DNA of 64,000 nucleotides from Planctomycetota bacterium (GCA_019456145.1 VRUL01000016.1:1-64000); one strand, 5' to 3'; shown: positions 8,019 through 16,867, counted from the first letter of the stretch. Notes: generated by a model from the letters alone, not told the origin. Translations and numbers: made by a program.

Positions 8019-8174
8019 ATAAAAATGCCATATTATTATCATTTGCGCCTGACAAACCCACGACCCGGCCAGCCATCCTGCGAAAAGTGTTGATATTCAT
8101 ACAAAGGTCTGTATGATTCACTTATCCGGGAAACGTAAAATAAATCACAACTTTTACAAGGAAAGGGAGCATTT

Positions 8175-9587
8175 ATGGATCGAAGGCAATTTTTAAAAAC
8201 AAGTGGGATAGCTGCGGGATGTTTCTTGCTCGATTCCGGTTGTATCGGGGCAGCAGGGCTGCAAGGGTCTGTAAATCGGCCGAATATTTTAATGATTACC
8301 AGCCATGACTTAGGACAGCATCTCGGCTGTTATGGGGTCAGGGAAGTTCATTCTCCCAATATAGATCGGCTTGCAGCAAAGGGAGTGCGGTTTGCCAATA
8401 TGTTTTCCACCTCAGCGGTATGCAGCCCGGCAAGAGGGTCCCTGCTCACGGGGAGGTATCCACAAAGCAACGGCTTGATGGGACTGACACATTCACCATG
8501 GTGGTGGCAATTCAATCAGGGCGAAAAACACACCGCGTCAATTCTTGGCCGGGCAGGATACCAAACGTACCTGTGTGGTTTACAGCATGTTTTTAATTCG
8601 GGCCAGGCCCGTAAATTCGGCTATCAGTATGTCTTGACTTCTAAAACAGAAGCCGAGAATACCGTTAAGTTAGCAGCCGAGTTTCTAAGAGAAAGGAAAA
8701 GCACGGATAAACCGTTCTTCTTGAAAGTTGGATTTTTTGAAGTGCATCGTAAGGGCGGCTCGTTCAAGCATCGAAAGTATTACCCGGACAAAGCTGTGCA
8801 TATACCGAAGTATCTTGCCGATACAACTGTGATGAGGGAAGACCTGGGACGCTTTCAGGAAGATATCCGTTATTTTGATACATGTGTGGGAGGAATTCTG
8901 GATGCGCTCCAGACCGGAGCCTGTTCCGCAAATACCTTGGTTATCTTTACTGGCGATCACGGTATTCCATATCCGGGAGCAAAATGGTGTTTACGGGACG
9001 CGGGGATCGAGGTGCCATTGGTAATGTACCTGCCGGGCAGCGCCCTTTCCGGCGGGAAAGTATATCAGGAGTTGATTAGTCTTGTGGATGTGTTGCCAAC
9101 CCTTTTGGATTTGATCGGTGTATCGAAACCGTCGAATCTGCAAGGAGTTAGTTTTGCCGATTTCCTGCAAGGTAAAACAAAAGACAAACCACGAAAAGAG
9201 GTTTATGCACAATTTACCCCGGCCATGTTCCGTGATAACGAGTCTCGTTGTATTCGCACCCAGCGCTATAAGCTGACCCGGTATTTCCAGGCCGGCCGTT
9301 GTATGAAGTTTCCTATTGATGTGGACCCGATACGCTTTTCAAAGCATACCGAGCGAGCGGCCAATACCGGAAAGCATCGACCGTTTGTGCAGCTCTTTGA
9401 TATTGCCAACGACCCCGATGAGCTCAAGGATATTGGAGACCACGGGGAAAATGCGTCGATTGTCAAAGAACTGTCCGGAAAATTATATGCCTGGATGAAG
9501 GCGGTGGATGATCCGATTTTGAAAGGAGCTGTGCAGTCTCCTTATTATCGACGGTCGATGGAAGATTTCACCAAAGCAGTGTACTAA
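8175..9587 (+). CDS. Exported sulfatase (S1 type)
   Basis: A 470-residue type I sulfatase predicted to remove sulfate esters from glycans outside the cytoplasm. The N-terminus (MDRRQFLKTSGIAAGCFLLD) is a twin-arginine signal. The formylglycine signature is CSPARGSLLTGRYP with the modifiable cysteine at residue 83. Metal-binding residues are visible in the TSHDLGQHLGCYG region and in FTGDHGIP. A GGAAAGGGAG SD precedes the ATG. No formylglycine-generating enzyme is in the window, so maturation must occur in trans. The Tat signal fits export of a cytoplasmically modified enzyme. The substrate is not predictable from sequence alone. Confidence 0.92.
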   Translation: MDRRQFLKTSGIAAGCFLLDSGCIGAAGLQGSVNRPNILMITSHDLGQHLGCYGVREVHSPNIDRLAAKGVRFANMFSTSAVCSPARGSLLTGRYPQSNGLMGLTHSPWWWQFNQGEKHTASILGRAGYQTYLCGLQHVFNSGQARKFGYQYVLTSKTEAENTVKLAAEFLRERKSTDKPFFLKVGFFEVHRKGGSFKHRKYYPDKAVHIPKYLADTTVMREDLGRFQEDIRYFDTCVGGILDALQTGACSANTLVIFTGDHGIPYPGAKWCLRDAGIEVPLVMYLPGSALSGGKVYQELISLVDVLPTLLDLIGVSKPSNLQGVSFADFLQGKTKDKPRKEVYAQFTPAMFRDNESRCIRTQRYKLTRYFQAGRCMKFPIDVDPIRFSKHTERAANTGKHRPFVQLFDIANDPDELKDIGDHGENASIVKELSGKLYAWMKAVDDPILKGAVQSPYYRRSMEDFTKAVY

Positions 9588-9667
9588 TTGGAAGGTTGGA
9601 TCCCCGACTATGACATTCGGGGACGGGCGGTTTACCGGTGAAACGGCTGTACGATGGCCCCCTGATA

Positions 9668-9681
9668 CCCGCCTTGGCGGG
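9668..9681. repeat. Short palindrome CCCGCC-TT-GGCGGG
   Basis: A 6-bp GC stem with a TT loop, embedded in TACCCGCCTTGGCGGGCACA about 80 bases after the sulfatase. There is no T-run. It resembles other GC palindromes scattered in the window (12355-12372, 12419-12438). Confidence 0.45.
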
Positions 9682-9826
9682 CACATGCTGCGACATAAGA
9701 AGACAATTGTGGGGTAACCGGATAGCAGAGGTGCTTTCGAGGGGGGAGCAAACTTAATTTGTATTTTTATATTTGTTTGTTGCTTCTTTCGAGGAGGTTG
9801 GATAATATAACGGTATAGGGTAAATA

Positions 9827-9855
9827 TTGACAGCCAGTATTTACGCCAATAGTTT
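9827..9855 (+). promoter_or_regulatory. Promoter of the RRM protein gene
   Basis: TTGACA at 9827-9832, a 17-base spacer, then TAGTTT at 9850-9855. The predicted start site is about 20 bases before the RRM start codon, leaving room for the SD (AAGGAAT). An alternative upstream pair is TTGCTT with TAATAT, also at 17 bases, near 9780-9810. Confidence 0.5.
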
Positions 9856-9880
9856 TCTTAAAAGATAAGGAATAAACAGA

Positions 9881-10243
9881 ATGACTATTTATGTAGGTAA
9901 TTTATTATTTGATGTCAGCGAAGGCGACTTACGAGAAATGTTTGAAAAGTTCGGTGAAGTTACCGAGGTCCGTTTGATAATGGATAAGTTCTCCGGCAAA
10001 TCCAAAGGATTCGGCTTTATCGAGATGCCGTCTCAAGAAGAAGCAGAGAAGGCCATCGAGGAAATGAACGGCAAAGAGTTCAAAGAACGTGTTATGAATG
10101 TCAGCGAAGCCAAACAGAAGACCGAACGCGGCCGTGGAGGTGGAAGAGGCGGCGGGGGAAGACCAGGTGGCTGGGGAGGCGGCGGCGGTAGAGGCGGCAG
10201 CCGTGGCGGCAGTAGAGGCGGTGGCCGAGGCGGCAGGTATTAG
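9881..10243 (+). CDS. RRM-type RNA-binding protein with Gly/Arg-rich tail
   Basis: A 120-residue single RNA-recognition-motif protein. RNP2 is IYVGNL (residues 3-8) and RNP1 is KGFGFIEM (about 43-50), both with intact aromatic residues for RNA stacking. After residue 80 the chain is an RGG-like tail rich in Gly and Arg, as in cyanobacterial and planctomycete cold-inducible RRM proteins. It likely acts as an RNA chaperone or post-transcriptional regulator in the cytoplasm. Single gene with its own promoter; the next gene lies 280 bases downstream. Confidence 0.9.
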   Translation: MTIYVGNLLFDVSEGDLREMFEKFGEVTEVRLIMDKFSGKSKGFGFIEMPSQEEAEKAIEEMNGKEFKERVMNVSEAKQKTERGRGGGRGGGGRPGGWGGGGGRGGSRGGSRGGGRGGRY

Positions 10244-10524
10244 AGATAATTACTGCTGAAAGATTAGAAGCAACCCAGCGGGGCACCACCGGCCAAAGGA
10301 TACGACTACGGCGAGTCGATACGGAATTGTTGATTGTATTTAGGATAAGGCAAAACCCGGCAAAGCCAGAATATATTTTTAGAATAGGTTTGGTTAACAC
10401 GGAGTCGAAGCGATAGTAAGCGATAAGGAAGTCACTCCCAGCGGAGCTGGGATTTGGCTTATAGGCATATAATATCGGCGCGGTAAACGCCGATGGAAGC
10501 AACGCGAGTCGGAGAACGATTGCG
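10244..10524 (+). other. Spacer with several hairpins, possible structured leader
   Basis: No ORF. Potential stems are CGACT/AGTCG near 10303-10318, TCCCAGC/GCTGGGA near 10436-10452, and ATCGGCG/CGCCGAT near 10472-10493. GGCAAAACCCGGCAAAGCC near 10350 recalls a purine riboswitch-like core but matches no family closely enough to name. It lies directly before a pseudopilin gene, so it could be its 5' leader. Confidence 0.3.
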
Positions 10525-11385
10525 ATGCGGCGTAGAAATGGCTTTACACTCGTAGAGGTTTTGGTGGTGATAGCCATCATCTCGCTACTGATGGCGATAC
10601 TGCTTCCGGCCCTTGATAAAGCAAGAGACCTCGCACGAGGCGCGTTGTGTAAGTCTAACCTCCGGAATTATACAATCGCGATGATGCTTTACCTCGACGA
10701 CAATGACGACAAATTCTGTGATCCCGACACTTGCTATTTCAGTCAGGCCGCGCCATTTCCCATTGAAGCGGGGCTTACAAATTATCGGCATCTTCGATGG
10801 TGCAATAGGAATGTGTATCTCAGAGAGCATTCTGAATATGGGGGGACACTTTTCCCATACCTCAAAGATGCAAGGGCGTTTATTTGTCCGACATTCAAGG
10901 GAATGGCCACGGGCTCTTCCCAGGACCAATTCTACATGAACTATGGAAGTCAGATTACCAGTTATCTTCCCTGGTATAATTATACGATGAATGCCTATCT
11001 TGGCAGTCCGAATTCAAGTATCCGAAATTCCGTCTTAAGGATGTCATACGAGGTCACGAACCCGGCCGAGACGTTTTCCTTTACAGAAGAAAGTCCGCTG
11101 GTCGACACTCAATACAGCGTTTCGGGACTAAACGATACGTTTATGGTTCCCGGCAGCGACAGCATGATTTCCACATGGCTTACACATCCGACAGTCAACG
11201 GCAGCCACCACCTGATAAAGCCCGGTCCTGCGGGAGTGGGGGAACCTTTTTGGGATGTCATCGCCGGCTTCCATCATGCTCCGACCTCGGACTGGCTCGG
11301 CGGAAAAGGAAACTGCGCTTTTCTTGACGGACATGTCAGTGCTCATAGCCGTCTGGAGACATTCCCATTAGCCTGGCCCAAGTGA
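10525..11385 (+). CDS. Type IV/II pseudopilin-like protein with H-X-DG C-terminus
   Basis: A 286-residue protein with a classical prepilin signal: basic MRRRNG, then [18 protein letters not shown], with Glu at position 5 of the mature chain. Prepilin peptidase should cleave between Gly6 and Phe7 and N-methylate Phe. The C-terminal [15 protein letters not shown] matches the DGHV motif shared by the large planctomycete DUF1559-like family. It is exported and held in the inner membrane by the N-terminal helix. Such proteins are highly multiplied in planctomycetes and their role is not settled. No secretion genes are adjacent. GGAG lies 10 bases before the ATG. Confidence 0.85.
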   Translation: MRRRNGFTLVEVLVVIAIISLLMAILLPALDKARDLARGALCKSNLRNYTIAMMLYLDDNDDKFCDPDTCYFSQAAPFPIEAGLTNYRHLRWCNRNVYLREHSEYGGTLFPYLKDARAFICPTFKGMATGSSQDQFYMNYGSQITSYLPWYNYTMNAYLGSPNSSIRNSVLRMSYEVTNPAETFSFTEESPLVDTQYSVSGLNDTFMVPGSDSMISTWLTHPTVNGSHHLIKPGPAGVGEPFWDVIAGFHHAPTSDWLGGKGNCAFLDGHVSAHSRLETFPLAWPK

Positions 11386-11529
11386 CTCTACAGTTCTCTA
11401 CGACAGGACTCGATTCCAAGCGAAACACAATTAGATGGGTAATCTTTCTTTGCGCCGCCGTAGGGCCGTGGGTCTCGAACCACGCCCATACCCACAACAA
11501 CGATTAGTCGGACGGATTCTCTTTATTTA

Positions 11530-11688
11530 AGAGTCTCTAACAAAATGAATCGTTGTACCGAAAGCGAGCGTTTTTTTGTCCTGCAAGGAAGGCGAAACAG
11601 GCAATGCCAAAGCATTGTTGATGCATCCTGACGCCGTCAGGACGAAAAACAAGCCGCTTGAATACAGAGTCATTTTGTTATAGGCTCT
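11530..11688. mobile_element. MITE-like element with 19-bp terminal inverted repeats
   Basis: AGAGTCTCTAACAAAATGA at 11530-11548 is the inverted counterpart of TCATTTTGTTATAGGCTCT at 11670-11688 (16 of 19 positions match). A second nested inverted pair, GCGTTTTTTTGTCCTG with CAGGACGAAAAACAAGC, lies inside, so the whole 159 bases can fold into a long hairpin. TCCTGAC-GCC-GTCAGGA is a third internal palindrome. There is no ORF. The right terminal repeat contains the last six codons and stop of the VanZ-like gene on the minus strand. No duplicated target site was confirmed. Confidence 0.5.
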
Positions 11689-12092
11689 AAGTAATCTTTG
11701 ATACTACCTCTTGCCAGGATGACAATCAAGGCCGTCCCTCCAACTAAGCCTAAGAACATATCCAGCATGGTGTCCTCCAGGCTGGCCTGGGCAACTGTAC
11801 CAAACAAGAAGTCTAAGCTAAACTCGCCAAATTCCCAGATAACTGCAGCCGACGAGGTTAACGCAAATAGAAAAACACTTCTGGAAAGTATATTAAGCTC
11901 AGAGGCCAGCTTCCTCTCTTGGAAATATGTTATGGCCAAATTGAGGCTATACGCGATAAATACACCCCCCAGAACATGCATTGGTATGTCTATCCACGGA
12001 TGCCTCTTGTAAAAACCCAAAAAAACCAGGACCAAATGAAAGCAGAACAATCCAAAAGGCAACGAGAAAATTCTAAAAAGCTTCTTTATCAT
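11670..12092 (-). CDS. VanZ-like / DUF2238-type membrane protein
   Basis: A 140-residue integral membrane protein with four predicted helices. Family landmarks are IDIPMHVLGGVFIAY (residues 34-48), WEFGEF at about 86, and the terminal EDTMLDMFLGLVGG. The family is of uncertain function; VanZ itself is linked to teicoplanin resistance. The C-terminal residues LEPITK and the stop lie inside the right inverted repeat of a MITE-like element, so the original tail was probably replaced. A truncated copy of the same 3' region is at 528-605. A weak SD (AAGGTGA on the minus strand) precedes the ATG. Confidence 0.75.
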   Translation of the reverse strand: MIKKLFRIFSLPFGLFCFHLVLVFLGFYKRHPWIDIPMHVLGGVFIAYSLNLAITYFQERKLASELNILSRSVFLFALTSSAAVIWEFGEFSLDFLFGTVAQASLEDTMLDMFLGLVGGTALIVILARGSIKDYLEPITK

Positions 12093-12125
12093 AATTGTTC
12101 ACCTTGTTCCAAGCATGGTTGATAG

Positions 12126-12142
12126 GGTGTGCAACGCACACC
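12126..12142. repeat. Short palindromic repeat GGTGTGC...GCACACC
   Basis: GGTGTGC-AAC-GCACACC preceded by GATAG, a close copy of the palindrome at 602-626. It lies 34 bases upstream of the VanZ-like start. A half copy (GCACCGCACACCGAAAA) is at about 12396-12412. Confidence 0.55.
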
Positions 12143-12354
12143 GAAAAGCTTTTATTCTCCAAACGTATCGCCTGTGTACATTTTCTCTGATACAATGTGC
12201 TTTCGACCATCGCAATAACAAAGCCAGTTGGTAGCTACCACGCGGGCTGTTAATACCCGAGGGTGTGACGATCTCGACCCACGACCATGCCCGAACGATA
12301 CTCTTGTTAAAGAACGCTACGTATTACAATATCGCCTGAAATATAATATACAAG

Positions 12355-12372
12355 GGTGGGGCTTGCCCCACC
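12355..12372. repeat. Short palindrome GGTGGGGC-TT-GCCCCACC
   Basis: A perfect 8-bp GC stem with a TT loop in the spacer before polA, of the kind found many times in repeat-rich environmental genomes. There is no usable T-run, so it is not called a terminator. Confidence 0.55.
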
Positions 12373-12418
12373 ATCTTTATTATTTGGTAGGATTTGCACC
12401 GCACACCGAAAACCTGTC

Positions 12419-12438
12419 ATTCCCGCGAAAGCGGGAAT
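12419..12438. repeat. REP-like palindrome ATTCCCGC-GAAA-GCGGGAAT
   Basis: An 8-bp stem closed by a GAAA tetraloop within GTCATTCCCGCGAAAGCGGG. When translated in one frame this widespread bacterial repeat gives the artefact peptide CHSRESGNP, here seen as an apparent N-terminal extension of polA. It is the main reason to reject the upstream in-frame ATG for polA. Confidence 0.8.
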
Positions 12439-12498
12439 CCAGCATCGAGATTCGAGTACTCCTTGACAGCAATGCCCTCAGTCCGTAAATTGGCAACA

Positions 12499-15249
12499 AT
12501 GGCAAAGAAACTATACATAATCGATGGCCACGCCCACATCTACGCCGCCTACTTTGCCCCGATGCGCCCATTGACCAGCCCCACCGGCGAGCCGACCAAA
12601 GCGACCTACATCTTCACCGCCGCCGTCCTTGGCCTTATCCAACGCCACAAGCCGGACATGTTGGTCGTCGCATTGGACAGCAAGGCCCCGACCTTCAGAA
12701 CCGAAATCTACACCGAGTACAAGGCCCACCGCCCCCCCATGCCCGATGACATGCCCGCCCAGATTGACCGCATCGAGCAGATTTTACAGGTGATGAATAT
12801 CCCCGCCTTACGTCTGGACGGCTTCGAAGCAGACGACATAATAGGCACGCTGGCAAAAAGTGCTGCCAAAAAAGGTATCGACACCTATATCTGCACAAAA
12901 GACAAGGATATGTATCAGCTTGTCGATGAGCATACCTACATTTTCGATATCAAAAAAGGTGAAGTTCTTGATGATGAGGCGTTGTTTGAAAAATATAAAA
13001 TTCATCCTAAGGATTTTCTCGATGTATTGGCCTTACAGGGTGATACTTCGGACAATGTCCCGGGCGTGCCGCTGATAGGGGAGATGAACGCTGTTAAGCT
13101 GATTCAGCAATACGGTTCTCTCGATAAACTCTATCAACACGCCGACGAGGTAAAAGGCAAACGCGGTGAAAATCTCCGCAAATTCAAAGAACAGGCCTAT
13201 CTTAGTAAGAAGCTTGTCACCATTGATTGCAAAGTCCCCATCAGAATCGACTACAAAGAGCTGGCTTTTAAAAAATTCAACGAGCCCGAGCTTGCCCAAA
13301 TCTTCACCGAGCTTGGCTTCACACGCCTGCTCACGCAGCTCGGCCTCTCACCCGCCGCCGAGACCCAATCCATCCAACAGAGCCCCGACCGTGAGGGAGG
13401 GGTTAGAGGAGCCAGCCACATTGCTCCCCAGACGGTCTCCTCCGCTAAAACCATCGAGCACAACTATCAGCTCATAGACACGCAGAAAAAATTCGATACC
13501 TTTTTAGCTAAGCTCAAAAAGCAGAAGCTCTTCGCTATCGACACCGAAACGACCTCCTTGAATGCTATGCGGGCTGACCTCGTCGGCATAAGTTTTTCCT
13601 GGCAGCCCCACAAGGCCTTTTATCTTCCCATAAAGGCGCCGATGGGAGTAAAGCATCTTGACCTGGCCGCCGTACGCCCAAAGCTCGCACCGATACTGGC
13701 CGACGAAAAAGTCAAAAAGATCGGCCAGAACATAAAGTACGACCTCCACATACTGCAAAATGCCGGCCTGCCCCTGAATGGAATCCACTTTGACACAATG
13801 GTAGCTTCATATTGTCTCGACCCCGGCCGCAGTCATTCGATGGATAATATGGCGTTGGACTTTTTGAATTACGAATGTGTCCCAATCTCAGCCCTGATTG
13901 GCAAAGGAAAAAACCAGCTTACTTTCGACATGGTCGATACTGCTGCCGCCAGCGAATACGCCGCAGAAGATGCCGATATAACCTTTCAGCTTTACACGTA
14001 CCTCAAAGCCCGTCTCGAAACCGAACCTCTCCTGGAGAAATTATTCCAGGATGTGGAAATGCCTCTGGTCTCGGTGCTCGCGGCCATGGAATACAACGGC
14101 GTCTCACTCGACTCGGCTCTGCTGAGAAAGATGTCCGGCGAAATCTCCAAAGCACTTGAAACACTCACCGACACAATTTACGAGCACGCAGGCCAGACCT
14201 TCAATATCGATTCGCCCAAGCAGCTCTCCGGAATCCTCTTCGACAACCTCAACCTCACACCCGTCCGAATCGGCAAAACCGGGCGAAGCACCGACGCCGC
14301 CGTCCTCGAACAGTTGCGCCACGAGCATCCGGTCATTGAGCCTATTCTCCAGTACAGAATGCTCACAAAGCTGCAAAGCACTTATGTCGACAAGCTCGGC
14401 TCACTTATAAATCCCCGCACAGACCGCTTGCACGCATCTTTTAATCAGACTATTACCGCTACCGGGCGGCTTAGCTCCAGCGACCCAAATTTGCAGAATA
14501 TTCCCATCCGCACCGAACTCGGCCGAAAAGTTCGCCAGGCTTTTATTCCCAAAGACCAACACGACTGCATCCTGAGTGCGGATTATTCCCAAGTCGAGCT
14601 TCGGCTGCTGGCTCATTTTTCAAGAGACAAAGCCTTGACAACAGCCTTTGCTAAGGACAGGGACATTCACCGATTTGTCGCATCACAGATTTTCGACGTC
14701 ACCCTCGCTGAAGTAACAGACGAAATGCGTTCGCGCTGTAAAGCCGTCAACTTCGGAATCATTTACGGCCAGGGGGCATTTGGTCTGTCCCGGTCGATTG
14801 GGATAAGCCAGGCCGAGGCCAAACAGTTCATCGATGACTATTTCGCCCGCTATAGTTCAATCCGCAAGTTTATGGATGAGTGTGTCGAAACCGCTAAACA
14901 AACCGGTTATGCAGAAACTATTCTGCACCGCAGGCGAAAGATTGCGAATCTGGCTAATAAAAACGCCAATAAACGCGCGCAGGCACGGCGACTCACAGTC
15001 AATACCGTCATCCAGGGGTCGGCTGCAGATCTCATAAAAGTGGCAATGATTTCCATTCAACGGAAAATCGAAATGCAACACCTTCCTGTAAAAATGATTC
15101 TGCAAGTCCATGACGAACTAGTTTTCGAACTTCCGGCCGGGGAGGCCGAGAAACATGCCAAGTGGATATTAAAAGAGATGGCCGGTGCGTTAAAACTCGA
15201 TGTTCCGCTCAAAGTCGATATAAGCTTCGGGCCGACCTGGCTCCATTAG
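12499..15249 (+). CDS. polA: DNA polymerase I
   Basis: A 916-residue three-domain polymerase for repair and Okazaki-fragment processing. Residues 1-290 are the 5'-3' exonuclease (IIDGHAHIY, GFEADDIIGTLA, CTKDKDMYQLV, LQGDTSDNVPGVPLIG). About 330-520 is the 3'-5' proofreading exonuclease with intact FAIDTETTSL. The rest is the polymerase, with motif A (SADYSQVELRLLAHFSRD), motif B (RCKAVNFGIIYGQG) and motif C (QVHDELVFE). The start is set at ATG 12499 (MAKKLYIIDGHAH); a longer frame runs 35 codons upstream through a REP palindrome and is rejected. A 27-base dispersed repeat encodes residues 293-302 in the linker between the two exonuclease domains. Confidence 0.95.
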   Translation: MAKKLYIIDGHAHIYAAYFAPMRPLTSPTGEPTKATYIFTAAVLGLIQRHKPDMLVVALDSKAPTFRTEIYTEYKAHRPPMPDDMPAQIDRIEQILQVMNIPALRLDGFEADDIIGTLAKSAAKKGIDTYICTKDKDMYQLVDEHTYIFDIKKGEVLDDEALFEKYKIHPKDFLDVLALQGDTSDNVPGVPLIGEMNAVKLIQQYGSLDKLYQHADEVKGKRGENLRKFKEQAYLSKKLVTIDCKVPIRIDYKELAFKKFNEPELAQIFTELGFTRLLTQLGLSPAAETQSIQQSPDREGGVRGASHIAPQTVSSAKTIEHNYQLIDTQKKFDTFLAKLKKQKLFAIDTETTSLNAMRADLVGISFSWQPHKAFYLPIKAPMGVKHLDLAAVRPKLAPILADEKVKKIGQNIKYDLHILQNAGLPLNGIHFDTMVASYCLDPGRSHSMDNMALDFLNYECVPISALIGKGKNQLTFDMVDTAAASEYAAEDADITFQLYTYLKARLETEPLLEKLFQDVEMPLVSVLAAMEYNGVSLDSALLRKMSGEISKALETLTDTIYEHAGQTFNIDSPKQLSGILFDNLNLTPVRIGKTGRSTDAAVLEQLRHEHPVIEPILQYRMLTKLQSTYVDKLGSLINPRTDRLHASFNQTITATGRLSSSDPNLQNIPIRTELGRKVRQAFIPKDQHDCILSADYSQVELRLLAHFSRDKALTTAFAKDRDIHRFVASQIFDVTLAEVTDEMRSRCKAVNFGIIYGQGAFGLSRSIGISQAEAKQFIDDYFARYSSIRKFMDECVETAKQTGYAETILHRRRKIANLANKNANKRAQARRLTVNTVIQGSAADLIKVAMISIQRKIEMQHLPVKMILQVHDELVFELPAGEAEKHAKWILKEMAGALKLDVPLKVDISFGPTWLH
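13376..13402 (+). repeat. 27-bp dispersed repeat inside polA
   Basis: AACAGAGCCCCGACCGTGAG followed by GGAGGGG occurs here in frame within polA. It recurs with 27/27 identity, in inverse orientation, in the spacer at 29974-30000. It encodes QSPDREGGV in the linker between the 5'-3' and 3'-5' exonuclease domains, a position where extra residues are tolerable. Confidence 0.8.
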
Positions 15250-15616
15250 ACTCCAGACGCAAGACTCCAGACGCAAGACGGTTGGACGGGAAAGAGAAAT
15301 CAAAGATTAAAATGTAAAATGCAAAATTGTGGTGGCCCTTCGGGCGGGCTTTTATTTGTTGACGGGAATTGGGATATGGGGTATTTTTGGGGGGAAATAA
15401 GTTGAGATTTTAAGGAAATGATATGGCAGAGGATGCCTTTGATAAGTATCTGAGCGGGATAAAAGTAATTTGAAATTTCTTGTTTTGACGGGAATTGTGG
15501 TTTACGGGACGACGACGGGATCATTATTTGTAGGCTTGACATGGCCGGATAGTATGGATAGTGTATAGGGTGAAAATTGAAAAAAACAAAGCTTTAATAA
15601 GGTAAAGGGATGAACG
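15250..15616. other. Repeat-bearing spacer with a promoter at its right end
   Basis: No gene. GACTCCAGACGCAA is tandemly repeated at 15249-15280. GCCCTTCGGGCGGGCTTTTATTT near 15335 (GCCC-TTC-GGGC stem, then Ts) is a weak possible terminator for polA. The 13-mer TTGACGGGAATTG occurs twice, at 15359-15371 and 15485-15497. Confidence 0.4.
15536..15564 (+). promoter_or_regulatory. Putative promoter of the TIR-like gene
   Basis: TTGACA at 15536-15541 with a 17-base spacer to TAGTGT (15559-15564). The -10 match is poor; TATAGG a few bases later is an alternative with a long spacer. It lies about 50 bases before the start codon, and AAGGTAAAGGGA provides an SD. Confidence 0.35.
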
Positions 15617-16828
15617 ATGACTAAAGAAGAAAAGTCTGTAAAAATGAAAACGCGTAAGAGGAAAAGAAAAAAACGAAAAAAAGCAGGACGGCCTACAAAG
15701 AGACCATTTCCATCACTAACTTTTGAAGATGTTGTTCCATATGCTGAAGCTATTCAGGAATTGGGGGCTGGATACAAAGTAAAACGTGATGACGTTTTCA
15801 TAAAATTAGGTAAATCGGCCAAGTCGGGTAGTAGCAAAAACATAACCACACAGTCAAATTTTTACGGCCTTACAAAGGGTAGTTGGGTCGCGGAATATGT
15901 TGAATTAGATGAAAAAGGGAACTCAGCAACTAATCCCGATATATCTCAAGATGTCAAACAAAAGGCTTATTTCGACCTTGCAATTGGAGGTATTAAACCA
16001 TTTAAAGCTTTATATGACCAATTTAAAGACAAACGGCTACCGGACCAATCAGTTTTACGAAATATTCTTAAGGAAAAACATATTGCTGAAAAATATGTTA
16101 ATGAAGGGGTGGATACATTTATATTGAATGCAAAATTTCTTGGGTTAATCGAGACGAAATCAGGCGTAGAAAGACTTTTATCGTTTGAGAAAAGACACAC
16201 AGATATTGAAGGTGAAGTTGTGGGAGATGAAAAAGAGGGTAAAGCTGCCACATCGAGACCAGCAAAGGAAGGAATTGAAAAAGGGGCTGGAGTTCCCTGG
16301 TCCAAGATATGTTTCTATGTCTCGCCAATTGGGGAAGAGGGAAGTGAGGAAAGAAAACATTCAGATTTCTTTCTTCACCAGATTGTTGAACCTGCAATGG
16401 AAGGCTTTGGTTTGAAAATCGTTAGAGCTGATGATATCGGTAAACCGGGAATGATAACAGCGCAAATTATCGAGCACTTAGTTAAAGCAAAATTAGCTAT
16501 TGCGGATTTGTCTTTTCACAATCCAAATGTATTTTATGAATTGTGCCTTCGGCATGTGTCTCGTTTACCTACGGTGCAAATTATTAGAAAAAGGGACAAA
16601 ATTCCCTTTGATTTGGATCAGTTTCGAACTATCAAAGTAAACACTGATGAGGTATATGAATTATTACTGAAATTAGAGGAATATAAATCAGAGATCGCAA
16701 ACCAAGTGCGCAAAGTGCTGGAAGATCCAGGGGAAGTCGATAACCCGATAACAACATTTTGCCCTGACTTAGAAATAACGTTACCATCTGTTGTAAAAAA
16801 GAGCAAAAAGGTAGAAGGGGGGGAATAG
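15617..16828 (+). CDS. Winged-helix (DUF5343-like) protein with C-terminal TIR/deoxyribosyltransferase-like domain
   Basis: A 403-residue protein. Residues 8-30 are very basic (KMKTRKRKRKKRKKAGRPTK). About 31-185 resembles a DUF5343-type winged-helix region, ending ...FILNAKFLGLIE. About 230-345 is an alpha/beta domain starting CFYVSPIGEEGSE, then VRADDIGKPGMITAQIIEHL, IADLSFHNPNVFYELCLRH and IPFDLDQFRTI. That pattern is seen in nucleoside 2-deoxyribosyltransferase-like/TIR-like proteins, with Glu308 in FYELC as the likely catalytic residue. Such domains act as nucleotide- or NAD-consuming effectors in bacterial immunity; that role here is inference. It is AT-rich relative to neighbours and convergent with a type IIG restriction-modification gene 39 bases away. 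Confidence 0.65.
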   Translation: MTKEEKSVKMKTRKRKRKKRKKAGRPTKRPFPSLTFEDVVPYAEAIQELGAGYKVKRDDVFIKLGKSAKSGSSKNITTQSNFYGLTKGSWVAEYVELDEKGNSATNPDISQDVKQKAYFDLAIGGIKPFKALYDQFKDKRLPDQSVLRNILKEKHIAEKYVNEGVDTFILNAKFLGLIETKSGVERLLSFEKRHTDIEGEVVGDEKEGKAATSRPAKEGIEKGAGVPWSKICFYVSPIGEEGSEERKHSDFFLHQIVEPAMEGFGLKIVRADDIGKPGMITAQIIEHLVKAKLAIADLSFHNPNVFYELCLRHVSRLPTVQIIRKRDKIPFDLDQFRTIKVNTDEVYELLLKLEEYKSEIANQVRKVLEDPGEVDNPITTFCPDLEITLPSVVKKSKKVEGGE

Positions 16829-16867
16829 GGGGCTGGTAGGAAAGTCGATTTGGTATCTTTCACTGAA

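Noticed and set aside
10345-10365. Cyclic-di-GMP riboswitch (GGCAAAAC...GGCAAAGCC)
   Set aside because: The hairpin between the two conserved motifs is missing, and the downstream receptor is not recognisable.
11450-12312. Possible repeat pair GGGTCTCGAACCACGCCCAT / GATCTCGACCCACGACCATG
   Set aside because: The similarity is short and patchy and could not be supported as a defined element; it is not a tRNA T-arm despite the TCGAACC-like string.
12394-12498. N-terminal extension of polA starting MHRTPKTCHSRESGNP
   Set aside because: The segment is the translation of a REP palindrome (CATTCCCGCGAAAGCGGG). Conserved PolA sequence begins at ATG 12499.
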